This document shows, piece after piece, positions 14,170 through 21,744 of a stretch of DNA of 26,203 bases. Position 1 is the first letter of the stretch; each line of letters begins with the position of its first letter. Below the pieces are notes generated by a model. It was not told the origin of the DNA and did no database searches. It saw only the letters and a list, made by a program, of their open reading frames with translations. Origin of the DNA: CAYTES01 sp964436935 (GTDB taxonomy: Bacteria; Patescibacteriota; Gracilibacteria; UBA1369; UBA12473); NCBI GenBank assembly GCA_964436935.1, contig CAYTES010000016.1, positions 1-26,203 of the forward strand, read 5' to 3'. The position numbers were made by a program, and so were the translations under genes.

Positions 14170-16065
14170 ATGAACAACAATAAATTTCTGATTGTAGCGC
14201 TACCGATTATTGGTTTTTTATTTTCACTTATAACGATAACAAACATTGAAGCTGCGACTGCAGCCTATGATTGTAATCAGAATGTGTGTATTTATGTCGA
14301 CCAAATGGTACCCACCAGTTTTACGGAAGGTATTTTTATGCAGGCCGATATTGTTAAAGATACTTTTTCCGATGGCAGTCAAGCTTATCCGTTTATAACG
14401 GTACAATCCGCTTTGGATTATATTAAAAGTTACCCGGATGCTAAAAATCATTCGTTTGTCTTGCTCACTACCGGTACTTGCGCTCCTTCTCAAAATTTAA
14501 TTAATGATTGGTGGAAATGCTCATTCGCGGTGGATTCTTCATTTCCCAAAACCGTCCTTACCGCCGTTCCCGGGGAGACCACCCTCCCGCAAATGGAATT
14601 AAAATCGTATCTTTCGGTGGTTACACTCAATAACGCCAGTGATTTCACGATGGATGGATTGAAGTTCACTTGGACGGATACTGAAGCAACCGCGCTTTAT
14701 TCCAATTTTAATGTTACCGGAACGACTAAAAACGTTAAGATCATTAATAATACCTTTGAAGTCAATGTTCCGGAATATGGCGCTGTTTTAACGTTTAGTA
14801 AAAATATTGAAGATCTCAGTTTTGATGAATCCACGATTGAAAACAATACATTTTCAGGCCGTTTTGCGAGTGCGATTTATGTGGTCAATAACGGAATGAC
14901 CGGAGCAATTAAAAATAATAAATTCATTAATCCAAACAGTTTGTTATTGGATTTGGATGTAACGTCCCATGGAGTCTCCGTCCTTCAAAATTCAACGGTT
15001 AATGGAAATATTGAGGGGAATTCTTTTGAAATGACCGGGAAAGGTATTTATGGCAATAATGCCAAAATAAAAGGATCTATTTTGAATAATACGATTACGG
15101 TTATTGCGAGTGGCATACAATTTGTCATTCCGTCCGATTACATAAATAATCCGACGCTCAATCTAATCGAGGGGGATATCGCCAATAATCAAATCAATGT
15201 CGCGACCAGTAAGTCCGCTCAAAGCATCAACACGATTGGAAGTGGGATCAGTGTGGAATACACGGATTTGAAAAGCTTCAGTGTTAAAAATAATACCATT
15301 TACAATCAAGCGCTTCGTCCTTACGGCATTGCATTCAATTATGCCAATCTTGCCAATATCATTAATAATAAAATTGAAACCCCAATACTGAGTGAATATC
15401 CCAATACGGGTTTATTGGTGAGTCAACCTTTTACGGATGCCGCAAAAACCATCACCATTGCCAATAACGATATTTTAAATTTTCATTATGGTTGTTCTTT
15501 GAGTGCCATCAATCCAACGGTTGAATTTTATAACAATGTCATTACGACCAATAATCTGGCACTTGCCCTCAATCGATTGAATAAAATATCCCTTAAAAAT
15601 AATTCCATTTATCAGGAAAAAACGGATATTATCTCTCGGCGTTCATTGATTTTGATTTCCAATTCACCCAATACATTCATTTATAATTCCATTCTTTACG
15701 CCGATATTGCGGCCATTGAAATCTATGATAATTCAAGCGAATTAGCTACCAAGCTTATTTCCGATAATAACCTTTTTTATAATAAAAATAAGAATATTCA
15801 ATTCATCCTACAAAATGTCACTAAAACATTAGCCGAATGGCAAAGCTTGGGGTATGACAAAGCCTCGTTTGTAGTTAATCCTTTGTACGTGAATACATTG
15901 AAGCAACCTTTGGATTTACACTTGAGGTCTCTTTCGCCTGCGATTGATAAGGGGAATAATAGTTATGCTCCTCCTACTACCACGGATAAAGATGGTAAGC
16001 CACGAATTGCGACCGGTAAAACAAGGAAAAATATTGATATTGGAGCGTACGAATATCAGTCTTGA
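14170..16065 (+). CDS. Secreted right-handed parallel beta-helix protein
   Basis: A 631-aa protein with an N-terminal signal peptide (hydrophobic 6-24, cut likely after I-E-A at 28). An N-terminal segment of the DUF1565/pectate-lyase-like kind follows (D-G-S-Q-A-Y-P-F-I-T-V-Q-S-A-L-D-Y-I, about 70-90). Residues about 150-540 are a long run of beta-helix rungs with Asn ladders (I-I-N-N-T-F, I-E-N-N-T-F, I-K-N-N-K-F, I-L-N-N-T-I, V-K-N-N-T-I, I-A-N-N-D-I). It ends with A-I-D-K-G-N-N (about 595) and D-I-G-A-Y-E-Y, the usual end of such secreted helices. No catalytic signature of a particular polysaccharide lyase or hydrolase is evident. It is probably an extracellular polysaccharide-binding, modifying or adhesin protein. 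It ends in TGA and is followed by a terminator. Confidence 0.85.
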   Translation: MNNNKFLIVALPIIGFLFSLITITNIEAATAAYDCNQNVCIYVDQMVPTSFTEGIFMQADIVKDTFSDGSQAYPFITVQSALDYIKSYPDAKNHSFVLLTTGTCAPSQNLINDWWKCSFAVDSSFPKTVLTAVPGETTLPQMELKSYLSVVTLNNASDFTMDGLKFTWTDTEATALYSNFNVTGTTKNVKIINNTFEVNVPEYGAVLTFSKNIEDLSFDESTIENNTFSGRFASAIYVVNNGMTGAIKNNKFINPNSLLLDLDVTSHGVSVLQNSTVNGNIEGNSFEMTGKGIYGNNAKIKGSILNNTITVIASGIQFVIPSDYINNPTLNLIEGDIANNQINVATSKSAQSINTIGSGISVEYTDLKSFSVKNNTIYNQALRPYGIAFNYANLANIINNKIETPILSEYPNTGLLVSQPFTDAAKTITIANNDILNFHYGCSLSAINPTVEFYNNVITTNNLALALNRLNKISLKNNSIYQEKTDIISRRSLILISNSPNTFIYNSILYADIAAIEIYDNSSELATKLISDNNLFYNKNKNIQFILQNVTKTLAEWQSLGYDKASFVVNPLYVNTLKQPLDLHLRSLSPAIDKGNNSYAPPTTTDKDGKPRIATGKTRKNIDIGAYEYQS

Positions 16066-16112
16066 GCTCCAAAATTCTTCGCGTGAATTGTTTCACATTA
16101 GCTGACCGTTTA

Positions 16113-16151
16113 AAAGAAACTCTCGATCTTTAGAGGGTTTCTTTGTTTTTT
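16113..16151. terminator. bidirectional rho-independent terminator
   Basis: AAAGAAACTCTC (16113-16124) pairs with GAGGGTTTCTTT (16133-16144) over 12 bp with one G-T pair and an 8-nt loop. GTTTTTT follows on the plus side, and TTTCTTTT on the minus side. It serves the beta-helix gene (+) and trxB (-). A smaller hairpin, GTGAA/TTCAC, is at 16083-16096. Confidence 0.88.
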
Positions 16152-16157
16152 CAGATT

Positions 16158-17084
16158 TTACTCGCATACGATTTCCGTGTTTCCAATATACTGATACGCC
16201 GAATATGTGGCCATGCATCCTTCCGCCACTCCCACGATCGCTTGTTTCCAATCGGTGTCCGTACAATCTCCGGCCGAAAAGAATCCGGGAACATTGGTTT
16301 CCGACGCTTTGTTGATGAGGATCTCTCCCTTATCGTTTGTTTTTACGCCTAAGCTTTTGCCTAAATCGGTGAGTGCGATGCGGCCAATTTCAATGAACAC
16401 TCCTTGGCATTCGATTTCTTGTCCGGTATCCAGGATGATTTTTTCGACAAAGTCGGTTCCCAAAATTTCCACGATGTTGCTTTTGTAAATCACCTCAATA
16501 TTGGGGGTTGCCTCCATGCGTTTTCGATTGATGGGTTCCGGCCGAAGTTCTTCGCCTCGATAGACAATCATGACTTTTTTTCCATATTTGGCCAATAAAA
16601 GTGACTCTTTCACCGCCGAATCTCCCCCCCCCACCATGATCAGTTCTTTTCCTCGGAACAAGGGGCCATCACATGTGGCGCAATACGAGACTCCTTTATT
16701 GGTGAATTCCGCTTCACCCTTGGCTCCCAGTTTTCGATGCATTGTTCCGGTGGCCAGTAGTACGGTTTTGGCGCGAAGCATTTTTCCGCTTTCGGTGGTG
16801 ATTTCGAAGCAATGGTTTTGCTCTTTGCGTTGAATGGTCGTGACCTTTTCTTGGATCATCGGGACGGCCACACTGTCCACATGCTTTTGAAAATTTTGGG
16901 CCAACTCCAAACCGCTGAGGCTCGGAAAGCCAGGATAATTTTCAACCAGATGGGTGAGGGTGATGGTTCCTCCGGGGCGATCTCCGATCACCAGTGTTTT
17001 CATGTCAAAACGTCCGGCGTAGATGGCTGCGCCCATTCCACTCACTCCGCTTCCAATGATGATTAGATCGTACAGTTCGGACAT
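16158..17084 (-). CDS. trxB: Thioredoxin reductase
   Basis: Low-molecular-weight thioredoxin-reductase-type flavoprotein, 308 aa. FAD motif G-S-G-V-S-G-M-G-A-A (11-20), redox-active C135-A-T-C138 followed by D-G-P-L-F-R-G, NAD(P) motif V-G-G-G-D-S-A (151-157), and the C-terminal FAD motif F-F-S-A-G-D-C-T-D (about 268-276). It should transfer electrons from a pyridine nucleotide to thioredoxin. Oddity: the H-R-R-x-x-x-R phosphate-binding motif of NADPH enzymes is Y-R-G-E-E-L-R here, so one of three arginines is lost and the donor preference is uncertain. The bases before the ATG are C-rich (ACTCCCCCACTCC). It is likely a separate transcript, since 183 bp with short repeats separate it from cobO. 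Confidence 0.93.
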   Translation of the reverse strand: MSELYDLIIIGSGVSGMGAAIYAGRFDMKTLVIGDRPGGTITLTHLVENYPGFPSLSGLELAQNFQKHVDSVAVPMIQEKVTTIQRKEQNHCFEITTESGKMLRAKTVLLATGTMHRKLGAKGEAEFTNKGVSYCATCDGPLFRGKELIMVGGGDSAVKESLLLAKYGKKVMIVYRGEELRPEPINRKRMEATPNIEVIYKSNIVEILGTDFVEKIILDTGQEIECQGVFIEIGRIALTDLGKSLGVKTNDKGEILINKASETNVPGFFSAGDCTDTDWKQAIVGVAEGCMATYSAYQYIGNTEIVCE

Positions 17085-17170
17085 GGAGTGGGGGAGTTAA
17101 GAATAGAGTGCGACGTTTGGGTGGTGTAGTTTATCGAAGAATGATCACTTGAAGCCATTTGATATGTAAC

Positions 17171-17190
17171 TTTTGACCTTTGACTTTTGA
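17171..17190. repeat. three heptamer tandem repeats
   Basis: TTTTGAC, CTTTGAC and TTTTGAT are exactly in tandem (period 7) in the trxB-cobO spacer. On the plus strand they resemble stacked -35 boxes, but no plus-strand gene follows. Confidence 0.7.
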
Positions 17191-17230
17191 TAGGATTTTA
17201 AATCCACTAAAACTTCTCCTGTTCGGTCTC

Positions 17231-17265
17231 AATTGTTAAATGTTAATTGTTAAATGTCAATTGTC
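17231..17265. repeat. 2.5 copies of a 14-bp tandem repeat downstream of cobO
   Basis: AATTGTTAAATGTT (17231-17244), AATTGTTAAATGTC (17245-17258) and AATTGTC (17259-17265), 2 bp beyond the cobO stop codon. The unit is AT-rich with partial dyad symmetry (CAATTG at both ends of the block). No function is evident. Confidence 0.8.
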
Positions 17266-17267
17266 TT

Positions 17268-17783
17268 CTAAAAATCCAATCCTTTTTCAGCCGGACGTCC
17301 TTTTTCAAAGGGGTGTTTGACGGCTTTCATTTCCGTTACCAAGTCGGCCAGTTCAAGGAAAGAGCCGGGAGCGTTCCGGCCGGTGATCACGAGATGTAGC
17401 TTTTCTTTTCCTTTTTTCAAGAGCTCCAGAGCCTTTGCTTCGTCGAGGAGTTTAAGATCTATCGCCACATTGAGTTCATCTAAAATAATGACTTTATAGT
17501 CGCCCTTTTCCAATTGTTTTTCCAGCCAGTGAAGACCTTCGTTGGCAGCTTTTTGATGTTCTTCCTCCGTCCATTGATCATCAAGGATTTTGTAGAACCC
17601 TTTTCCCATTTGAATCAGGTCAATTTCCGGAATTTTTGCGATAGAATCGAGTTCACCCGTGTGCCACGTTCCTTTCATGAACTGAAGGATGCCCACTTTC
17701 ATTCCATAGCCTGCGGCGCGTAACGCCAATCCCAACGCGGCCGTTGTTTTTCCCTTTCCATCCCCGGTATAGCAGTACAGCAT
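17268..17783 (-). CDS. cobO: Corrinoid (cobalamin) adenosyltransferase
   Basis: A 171-aa CobA/CobO/BtuR-type enzyme that transfers the 5'-deoxyadenosyl group of ATP to Co(I) corrinoids. The inverted-use P-loop G-D-G-K-G-K-T-T-A-A (7-16) opens the protein. L-Q-F-M-K-G-T-W-H-T-G-E near 33-44, the V-I-I-L-D-E-L-N Walker-B-like strand (97-104), L-V-I-T-G-R-N-A-P (130-138) and D-L-V-T-E-M (147-152) are family marks. The usual acidic/histidine tail is replaced by H-P-F-E-K-G-R-P-A-E-K-G-L-D-F. No other cobalamin gene is present in the window, so salvage is more likely than synthesis (inference). It starts 9 nt after the stop of the coiled-coil gene, so both are in one transcript. TCCCCTTCC fills the gap. 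Confidence 0.93.
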   Translation of the reverse strand: MLYCYTGDGKGKTTAALGLALRAAGYGMKVGILQFMKGTWHTGELDSIAKIPEIDLIQMGKGFYKILDDQWTEEEHQKAANEGLHWLEKQLEKGDYKVIILDELNVAIDLKLLDEAKALELLKKGKEKLHLVITGRNAPGSFLELADLVTEMKAVKHPFEKGRPAEKGLDF

Positions 17784-17792
17784 GGAAGGGGA

Positions 17793-20159
17793 TTAAGCGG
17801 CGAGGGTTTCCTGGTTTTCTTCGACGAGGGAGGTTTGGTTGGCGGCATCAAAATTTTTAAGGATGGCTTCCTCTTGTTGCGGGGTGAGCCCCAAGCTTTT
17901 ATCGGATTTTATCTTTATTAAAAAGAGATGACGACGTTGAGATTCGATCCGTTCCGTTTTTTTGTCCAGTGCTTGTTTCGCGGTGTTCAATTCCAGTTCA
18001 TTTCCCGAGGTGGTCGCGAACTTCACATTGGCCGCTCCTTCTCCCACGCCTCCTTTGTGTTTTTTTCGATCAAAATATTCGAATATCTTACTTTGTGTTC
18101 CCTTTGTTTGTTGGTCTTTGTCGACCTCAATGGTCAGGACTTCTTCCACCTCTTCTTCTCTATTGACTGTGTATTTATCGCCTAGCTCTTCACGAATGGT
18201 CGTCGCTGTTTCTTTGTCTTCTTCTTCAAAGGACTCGATGGATTTTCTGGCTCGGGCTTCCACCGTGGTTCCGGTGGCACCCGTGTGTTCCACATATTGT
18301 TTCGCTTTGAGCAGCATCAATCGCTCTCGAGCCACTTGTTCCGCTTGCCCGGAAAGGGTTTCCGTTTGGTCCACTTTTTCGAGGATTTCTTTGGTGCGAT
18401 CGGCATCTTCTTTGTTTGCGCTCTTGCCGGGGAATTTAGTCCTCTGTTGTCTTAATCGTGCGGAAAGGGTTTGGATCTCTTTATTTTCCGGATCCAATTT
18501 GAGCGCTTGAACGTAATATTCCAGCGCTTCCTGGTTTTCTCCTTGATTTTCAAGTTTTTCGGCCTTGGCTAAATAGAAAGGAATGTTGCTTCTATATTCT
18601 TTGGCCACTTCTTTGTATTTTTCGAACTGCTCTTCTCGTTCACTGAATGAGGTGTCCATATTCACCCGTTTGCGCAGATGGGTTGGTAATTTTTGAATCC
18701 CCTGATACACTTTTTTTCGTTCATTGATCATCAGATCCAATTCATGCTCTACCACTTTGGCGACCGCTAAGCTGTCCACGCTTTCTTCATACCAGTCTTG
18801 GTATATTTTGACATCGGAATTGAAATATTTTTGGTTGGCTGACCATTTTTTAAAGTAATTGGTTTTGGAGCGTTGAAAGGCTTCCGCTTCCGTTGCCATT
18901 TTTTCCATCATTTCGATGGTGTGGGAATCTTCAATGTCTTCTTCATACGATTCCATCACATGCTCGTCCAATTTTTTCATTCGATCGTGTACTTTCTTGT
19001 AGCGATCCGCCATGCGGCGTCCTTTTGATGTGAGAATTTCTTTCTTTTTGTCAAAATCGCCTTCCTCAAATTCTTTTCCAAGGAGTTCCTGTATTTTTGC
19101 CGGAAGCTTTTCAAATTGATCCCATAATCGTTCTTCGGCTTTGATGTGTTTGGGCAGGAATTTCAAGAGTTGAATTTTCCATAGTAATTCGTTTCCAATA
19201 TCTTCTTTTTCTTGGTTGAATGCGGTGCGACATGCTTCAATTGATGCTCTAGAAAAGACGTCCCCCGCCTTTCTCAGGGCATTGTTGTACTCTCTTTCGA
19301 TTTTTTTTTGAGTTGATTTTAGGTAGTTTTTACGTTCTTGCAGTCCCCATTTTTTAAAATTTTCCGTTTGATATTCTCGGGGAAGACTATGATGAATTTC
19401 CCATGTTCGTATTCGAGGTTTAATGCCATCAACGCCTTTTTTGTCGCTGTACACGTTGTCGAGTGCATTGATTTGTTCCCGTTTGGAAAGGGTCAAAAAC
19501 CATTTACAAAAAGATTTTAACGTGTGTTCTCCAATTTGAGATTTATGCGATTCTAATATCTTTTTATATTTCCGGAAGTTCTCATTGGTCTCTTCTCCCT
19601 CTTTTAGGACCGATAATTTTTCTTCAAAATCTTTTGTGCTTTTCAACTCTTCACGCACCAGTTCCTGAACCGGTTTTTCAAATTGGCTCAACTGCTCTTT
19701 TAATTGGGCCTTTCTTTCTGCAATTTCTCGCTCAAATTCTTTTTCTGCAATTTCTTTTTCTTCCAGGCTGTTTTGAAGAAAAAGTTCTTCTAGTGTTTGG
19801 GGTTCTTCTCTTTTCAAGAAGCCTTCTCTTTGGGCGCTTTTGACGTGTTGTTCAAACTCTTTACGGAGTTGTTGCGATCGTTTCCATTGCTCTTCAAATT
19901 CTTCTTTAACCGATTTTAGTTCTTCCACGTCATTGTGGCTTTGTTTGATGCGTTGTTGCCAGAATTGTGTTTCATCGGCTGAAAATACGCCCCGGTCATG
20001 TCCCATCCGATCGAGCAGATCTTTTCGGATTTGCCCTGCCTCTAAAGAGAGTACATTTTTTTCTTGTTTTTCGGCTAAATTCTCGCTCAATTCGCTCACG
20101 CGTTTGCCTTCGAGGTTTTCGTAATTATCATTTTGTTTGAGCGCTTCCGCATTGCGCAT
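17793..20159 (-). CDS. Large cytoplasmic coiled-coil protein with a TPR-like segment
   Basis: A 788-aa, very highly charged (Glu/Lys-rich) protein with no signal peptide or membrane helix. Residues 40-190 and 370-520 read as coiled coil. A tetratricopeptide-like pair of helices lies at about 523-563 (A-E-K-L-E-N-Q-G-E-N-Q-E-A-L-E-Y-Y and A-L-K-L-D-P-E-N). Three loosely similar modules, each beginning L-P and running through a charged helix, are visible near residues 257 (L-P-R-E-Y-Q), 350 (L-P-A-K-I-Q) and 488 (L-P-T-H-L-R). The C-terminus (after about 690) is low in motifs. I do not recognise a family. It is probably a structural or scaffold protein. It is translated just upstream of cobO, although a functional link is not obvious. 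The ATG at 20159 begins the first conserved-looking helix. Confidence 0.75.
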   Translation of the reverse strand: MRNAEALKQNDNYENLEGKRVSELSENLAEKQEKNVLSLEAGQIRKDLLDRMGHDRGVFSADETQFWQQRIKQSHNDVEELKSVKEEFEEQWKRSQQLRKEFEQHVKSAQREGFLKREEPQTLEELFLQNSLEEKEIAEKEFEREIAERKAQLKEQLSQFEKPVQELVREELKSTKDFEEKLSVLKEGEETNENFRKYKKILESHKSQIGEHTLKSFCKWFLTLSKREQINALDNVYSDKKGVDGIKPRIRTWEIHHSLPREYQTENFKKWGLQERKNYLKSTQKKIEREYNNALRKAGDVFSRASIEACRTAFNQEKEDIGNELLWKIQLLKFLPKHIKAEERLWDQFEKLPAKIQELLGKEFEEGDFDKKKEILTSKGRRMADRYKKVHDRMKKLDEHVMESYEEDIEDSHTIEMMEKMATEAEAFQRSKTNYFKKWSANQKYFNSDVKIYQDWYEESVDSLAVAKVVEHELDLMINERKKVYQGIQKLPTHLRKRVNMDTSFSEREEQFEKYKEVAKEYRSNIPFYLAKAEKLENQGENQEALEYYVQALKLDPENKEIQTLSARLRQQRTKFPGKSANKEDADRTKEILEKVDQTETLSGQAEQVARERLMLLKAKQYVEHTGATGTTVEARARKSIESFEEEDKETATTIREELGDKYTVNREEEVEEVLTIEVDKDQQTKGTQSKIFEYFDRKKHKGGVGEGAANVKFATTSGNELELNTAKQALDKKTERIESQRRHLFLIKIKSDKSLGLTPQQEEAILKNFDAANQTSLVEENQETLAA

Positions 20160-20305
20160 GGTTGAAAGCCGTTAAATGTTGCAAATAGGGGATTCTTTTG
20201 TAACGTAATTCCCCCCACTTTACAATCTGTTTTTCAGGTCTTGGAAGAGAGGTTAAATCCTTTAAGATTAGCAGCGACATTTTTTGATAGTTTTGTCGTT
20301 ATTTT

Positions 20306-20334
20306 TTTACATTTTTTATAGGTTTTGTTATACT
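20306..20334 (+). promoter_or_regulatory. strong extended -10 promoter of a tiny transcription unit
   Basis: TTTACA (20306-20311, one mismatch to the -35 consensus), a 17-nt spacer, TGT and TATACT (20329-20334). The predicted start is near 20341. TTAAGATTAG (20262-20271) and CTAATCTTAA (20344-20353) are perfect 10-bp inverted repeats flanking the promoter, possibly an operator pair. Confidence 0.65.
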
Positions 20335-20364
20335 CAGATTCCTCTAATCTTAACCTTCTTTTCT

Positions 20365-20400
20365 ATGATGACCGGAGGTAAAGGAGGATGTGGCTGCTAG
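20365..20400 (+). CDS. Possible 11-residue Gly/Cys peptide or small RNA body
   Basis: ATG at 20365 opens an 11-codon ORF, M-M-T-G-G-K-G-G-C-G-C, ending in TAG. The promoter is 30 bp upstream, the pyrimidine-rich context (TTCTTTTCT-ATG) matches real starts in this window, and a terminator follows at 20426-20470. An overlapping 18-codon ORF starts at 20388 (M-W-L-L-V-S-P-F-L-I-K...), with GGAGG nine nt upstream, and could be the translated one instead. The RNA may also be non-coding: GCCCTTTCCT (20404-20413) and AGGAAAAGGC (20419-20428) form a 10-bp hairpin with one mismatch that partly competes with the terminator stem. Transcription is well supported; the peptide is a guess. Confidence 0.4.
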   Translation: MMTGGKGGCGC

Positions 20401-20425
20401 TAAGCCCTTTCCTCATAAAGGAAAA

Positions 20426-20470
20426 GGCCAAGTGTCTGTCTTAGGCGGACTTCAAAGCTTGGTCTTTTTT
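20426..20470 (+). terminator. rho-independent terminator of the tiny transcript
   Basis: GGCCAAG (20426-20432) pairs with CTTGGTC (20458-20464) with one G-T pair. An inner GTCTG/CGGAC stem (20434-20438/20446-20450) adds to it, and TTTTTT follows at 20465-20470. It overlaps the last codons of the convergent lamin-tail gene. Confidence 0.65.
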
Positions 20471-21409
20471 CTTAATCCAGATCATTCCGGCTCCGCAACT
20501 TCCCATGGCAAGTATGAGGAGCATTTTTGCCATCAGGGGAGACTTTAACGCGCTACTTTGCATGTCGGAATTTTCGAGTTCAATGCTTTTGAGCTCATAT
20601 TTCCCGGGTTCGATTTCCACGGCATAGCCCTTAATGGTTTTCCCTTTTTGAAAGGCTGATTTTTTCAGCTCCCCGTTGAGTGCGATGCTTGCAGTGGAAA
20701 TTTCTAATATTTTATCCTTCTGTTTCACTTCGATTTTATTTTCAAAGGCATCCACTTCGACGATTTCTCCTTCGATTCGGTAGTAGGCAGGGTTGTGGAA
20801 TCCTTGTGTGATATCGGTGGTCCATTCCCAATTGATTTCAGTTGCTTTGGTGGTGGGAATCAGCCATGCCAGAATGCGGTTTTTAGAAAGGTAGGCGGTT
20901 TCTTGTAGGCTGATGCGCGCATAGGATTGACCTTCGGGTGAATCTTCGTACATCACGCTGTCTTGTAATGTTCCCTCGTAATTGAAGAGGCGCACTTCAT
21001 CGACATCATTATTTAAGGCGATATCGGAGTCGGCTCTGGAAATCACTAGAAAATCTTGCGCTTCCACCATTGTTCCTGTAGGAAAAACATAAGGAGTACT
21101 TCCTTCCTCGGCATCGTCCAATGACCAATTGCCAAGATCGATATTGACCGTTCCGCTATTGTAAATTTCAATCCATTCCGTGTCGGTATCCGTTCCCTCC
21201 GGATTGGGCATGATTTCTGACAGGAGAATTGTATTTGACAGATCTCCGTTGCTGTAATCTTCTTGGGTTTCTCCTTCCGCGTTTAGCAGAACATTGTAGG
21301 CTCCGGGGGTGGGGTCGGTGGTCCAGGCCCATTCGCTGCTGGCGAAGGCCTGGAAGGGGAGAATGAAAAGTAATGTTATTAATAGGGGTGAGCGCAGGCG
21401 GTATTTCAT
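20441..21409 (-). CDS. Lamin-tail-domain surface protein with C-terminal membrane anchor
   Basis: A 322-aa exported protein. Signal peptide 1-24 (basic start, L-L-I-T-L-L-F-I-L-P-F core, A-F-A-S cut). An LTD beta-sandwich spans about 61-150: I-L-L-S-E-I-M-P-N-P (61-70), T-E-W-I-E-I-Y-N-S-G (77-86), L-G-N-W-S-L-D-D (92-99) and D-E-V-R-L-F-N. It is followed by an OB-like beta region at 210-275 and a transmembrane helix at about 291-311 with a K-K-K-D-Q cytoplasmic tail. W-A-W-T-T-D-P-T-P-G-A-Y-N (27-39) recurs as W-E-W-T-T-D-I-T-Q-G-F-H-N (194-206), framing the LTD. Bacterial LTDs are associated with extracellular nucleases and surface binding, but no nuclease motif is present here. I chose the ATG at 21409 because it directly starts the signal peptide; in-frame ATGs at 21451 and 21460 would add a 14-17-residue polar extension. 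Confidence 0.82.
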   Translation of the reverse strand: MKYRLRSPLLITLLFILPFQAFASSEWAWTTDPTPGAYNVLLNAEGETQEDYSNGDLSNTILLSEIMPNPEGTDTDTEWIEIYNSGTVNIDLGNWSLDDAEEGSTPYVFPTGTMVEAQDFLVISRADSDIALNNDVDEVRLFNYEGTLQDSVMYEDSPEGQSYARISLQETAYLSKNRILAWLIPTTKATEINWEWTTDITQGFHNPAYYRIEGEIVEVDAFENKIEVKQKDKILEISTASIALNGELKKSAFQKGKTIKGYAVEIEPGKYELKSIELENSDMQSSALKSPLMAKMLLILAMGSCGAGMIWIKKKDQALKSA

Positions 21410-21551
21410 GTTTTGGTGGCTAATGTTGTAAAAGTGTCTCGAATGTAGCATGTGGACCATGACCTTTTTCTAAACAAAACATTAAAAAATCATGAACTGA
21501 TGCACAGGTTCAATATTATAAAAATGATTGCTTCCTGCCCTATTTTGACTG

Positions 21552-21581
21552 TTGACTTTATTCTTTTAACTCCTGTATTTT
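21552..21581 (+). promoter_or_regulatory. possible promoter of rny with a long leader
   Basis: TTGACT (21552-21557), 18 nt, TATTTT (21576-21581). The resulting leader would be about 155 nt. The remainder of the 335-bp gene-free stretch 21410-21744 is AT-rich, apart from a CCGA/TCGG hairpin near 21695 and the hairpin at 21711-21740. Confidence 0.35.
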
Positions 21582-21710
21582 GAACGCACTTTATGGTCTT
21601 TGCATTGTCTAGGTTTTAAGGGATTGGATTCCATTTTTTATTTGATTCTGTTCATTATTCTTTTTTAAAAACGATTCTTTTCAAAAAATCCACACCGAAA
21701 ATCGGACACT

Positions 21711-21740
21711 GCAGGGGTGATACGCTTTTAAACCCACTGC
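21711..21740 (+). promoter_or_regulatory. hairpin directly before the rny start codon
   Basis: GCAG-GGGT (21711-21718) pairs with ACCC-A-CTGC (21732-21740): eight base pairs with one bulged A around a 13-nt loop, ending 4 nt before the ATG at 21745. This position could limit ribosome access. Confidence 0.45.
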
Positions 21741-21744
21741 TGTC

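Noticed and set aside
17928..18510. Long plus-strand ORFs (Ser-rich) opposite the coiled-coil gene
   Set aside because: They are antisense shadows of Glu/Lys-rich coding sequence, with no start context or domain.
21410..21460. Upstream ATG starts for the lamin-tail protein
   Set aside because: They would place 14-17 polar residues before a clear signal peptide.
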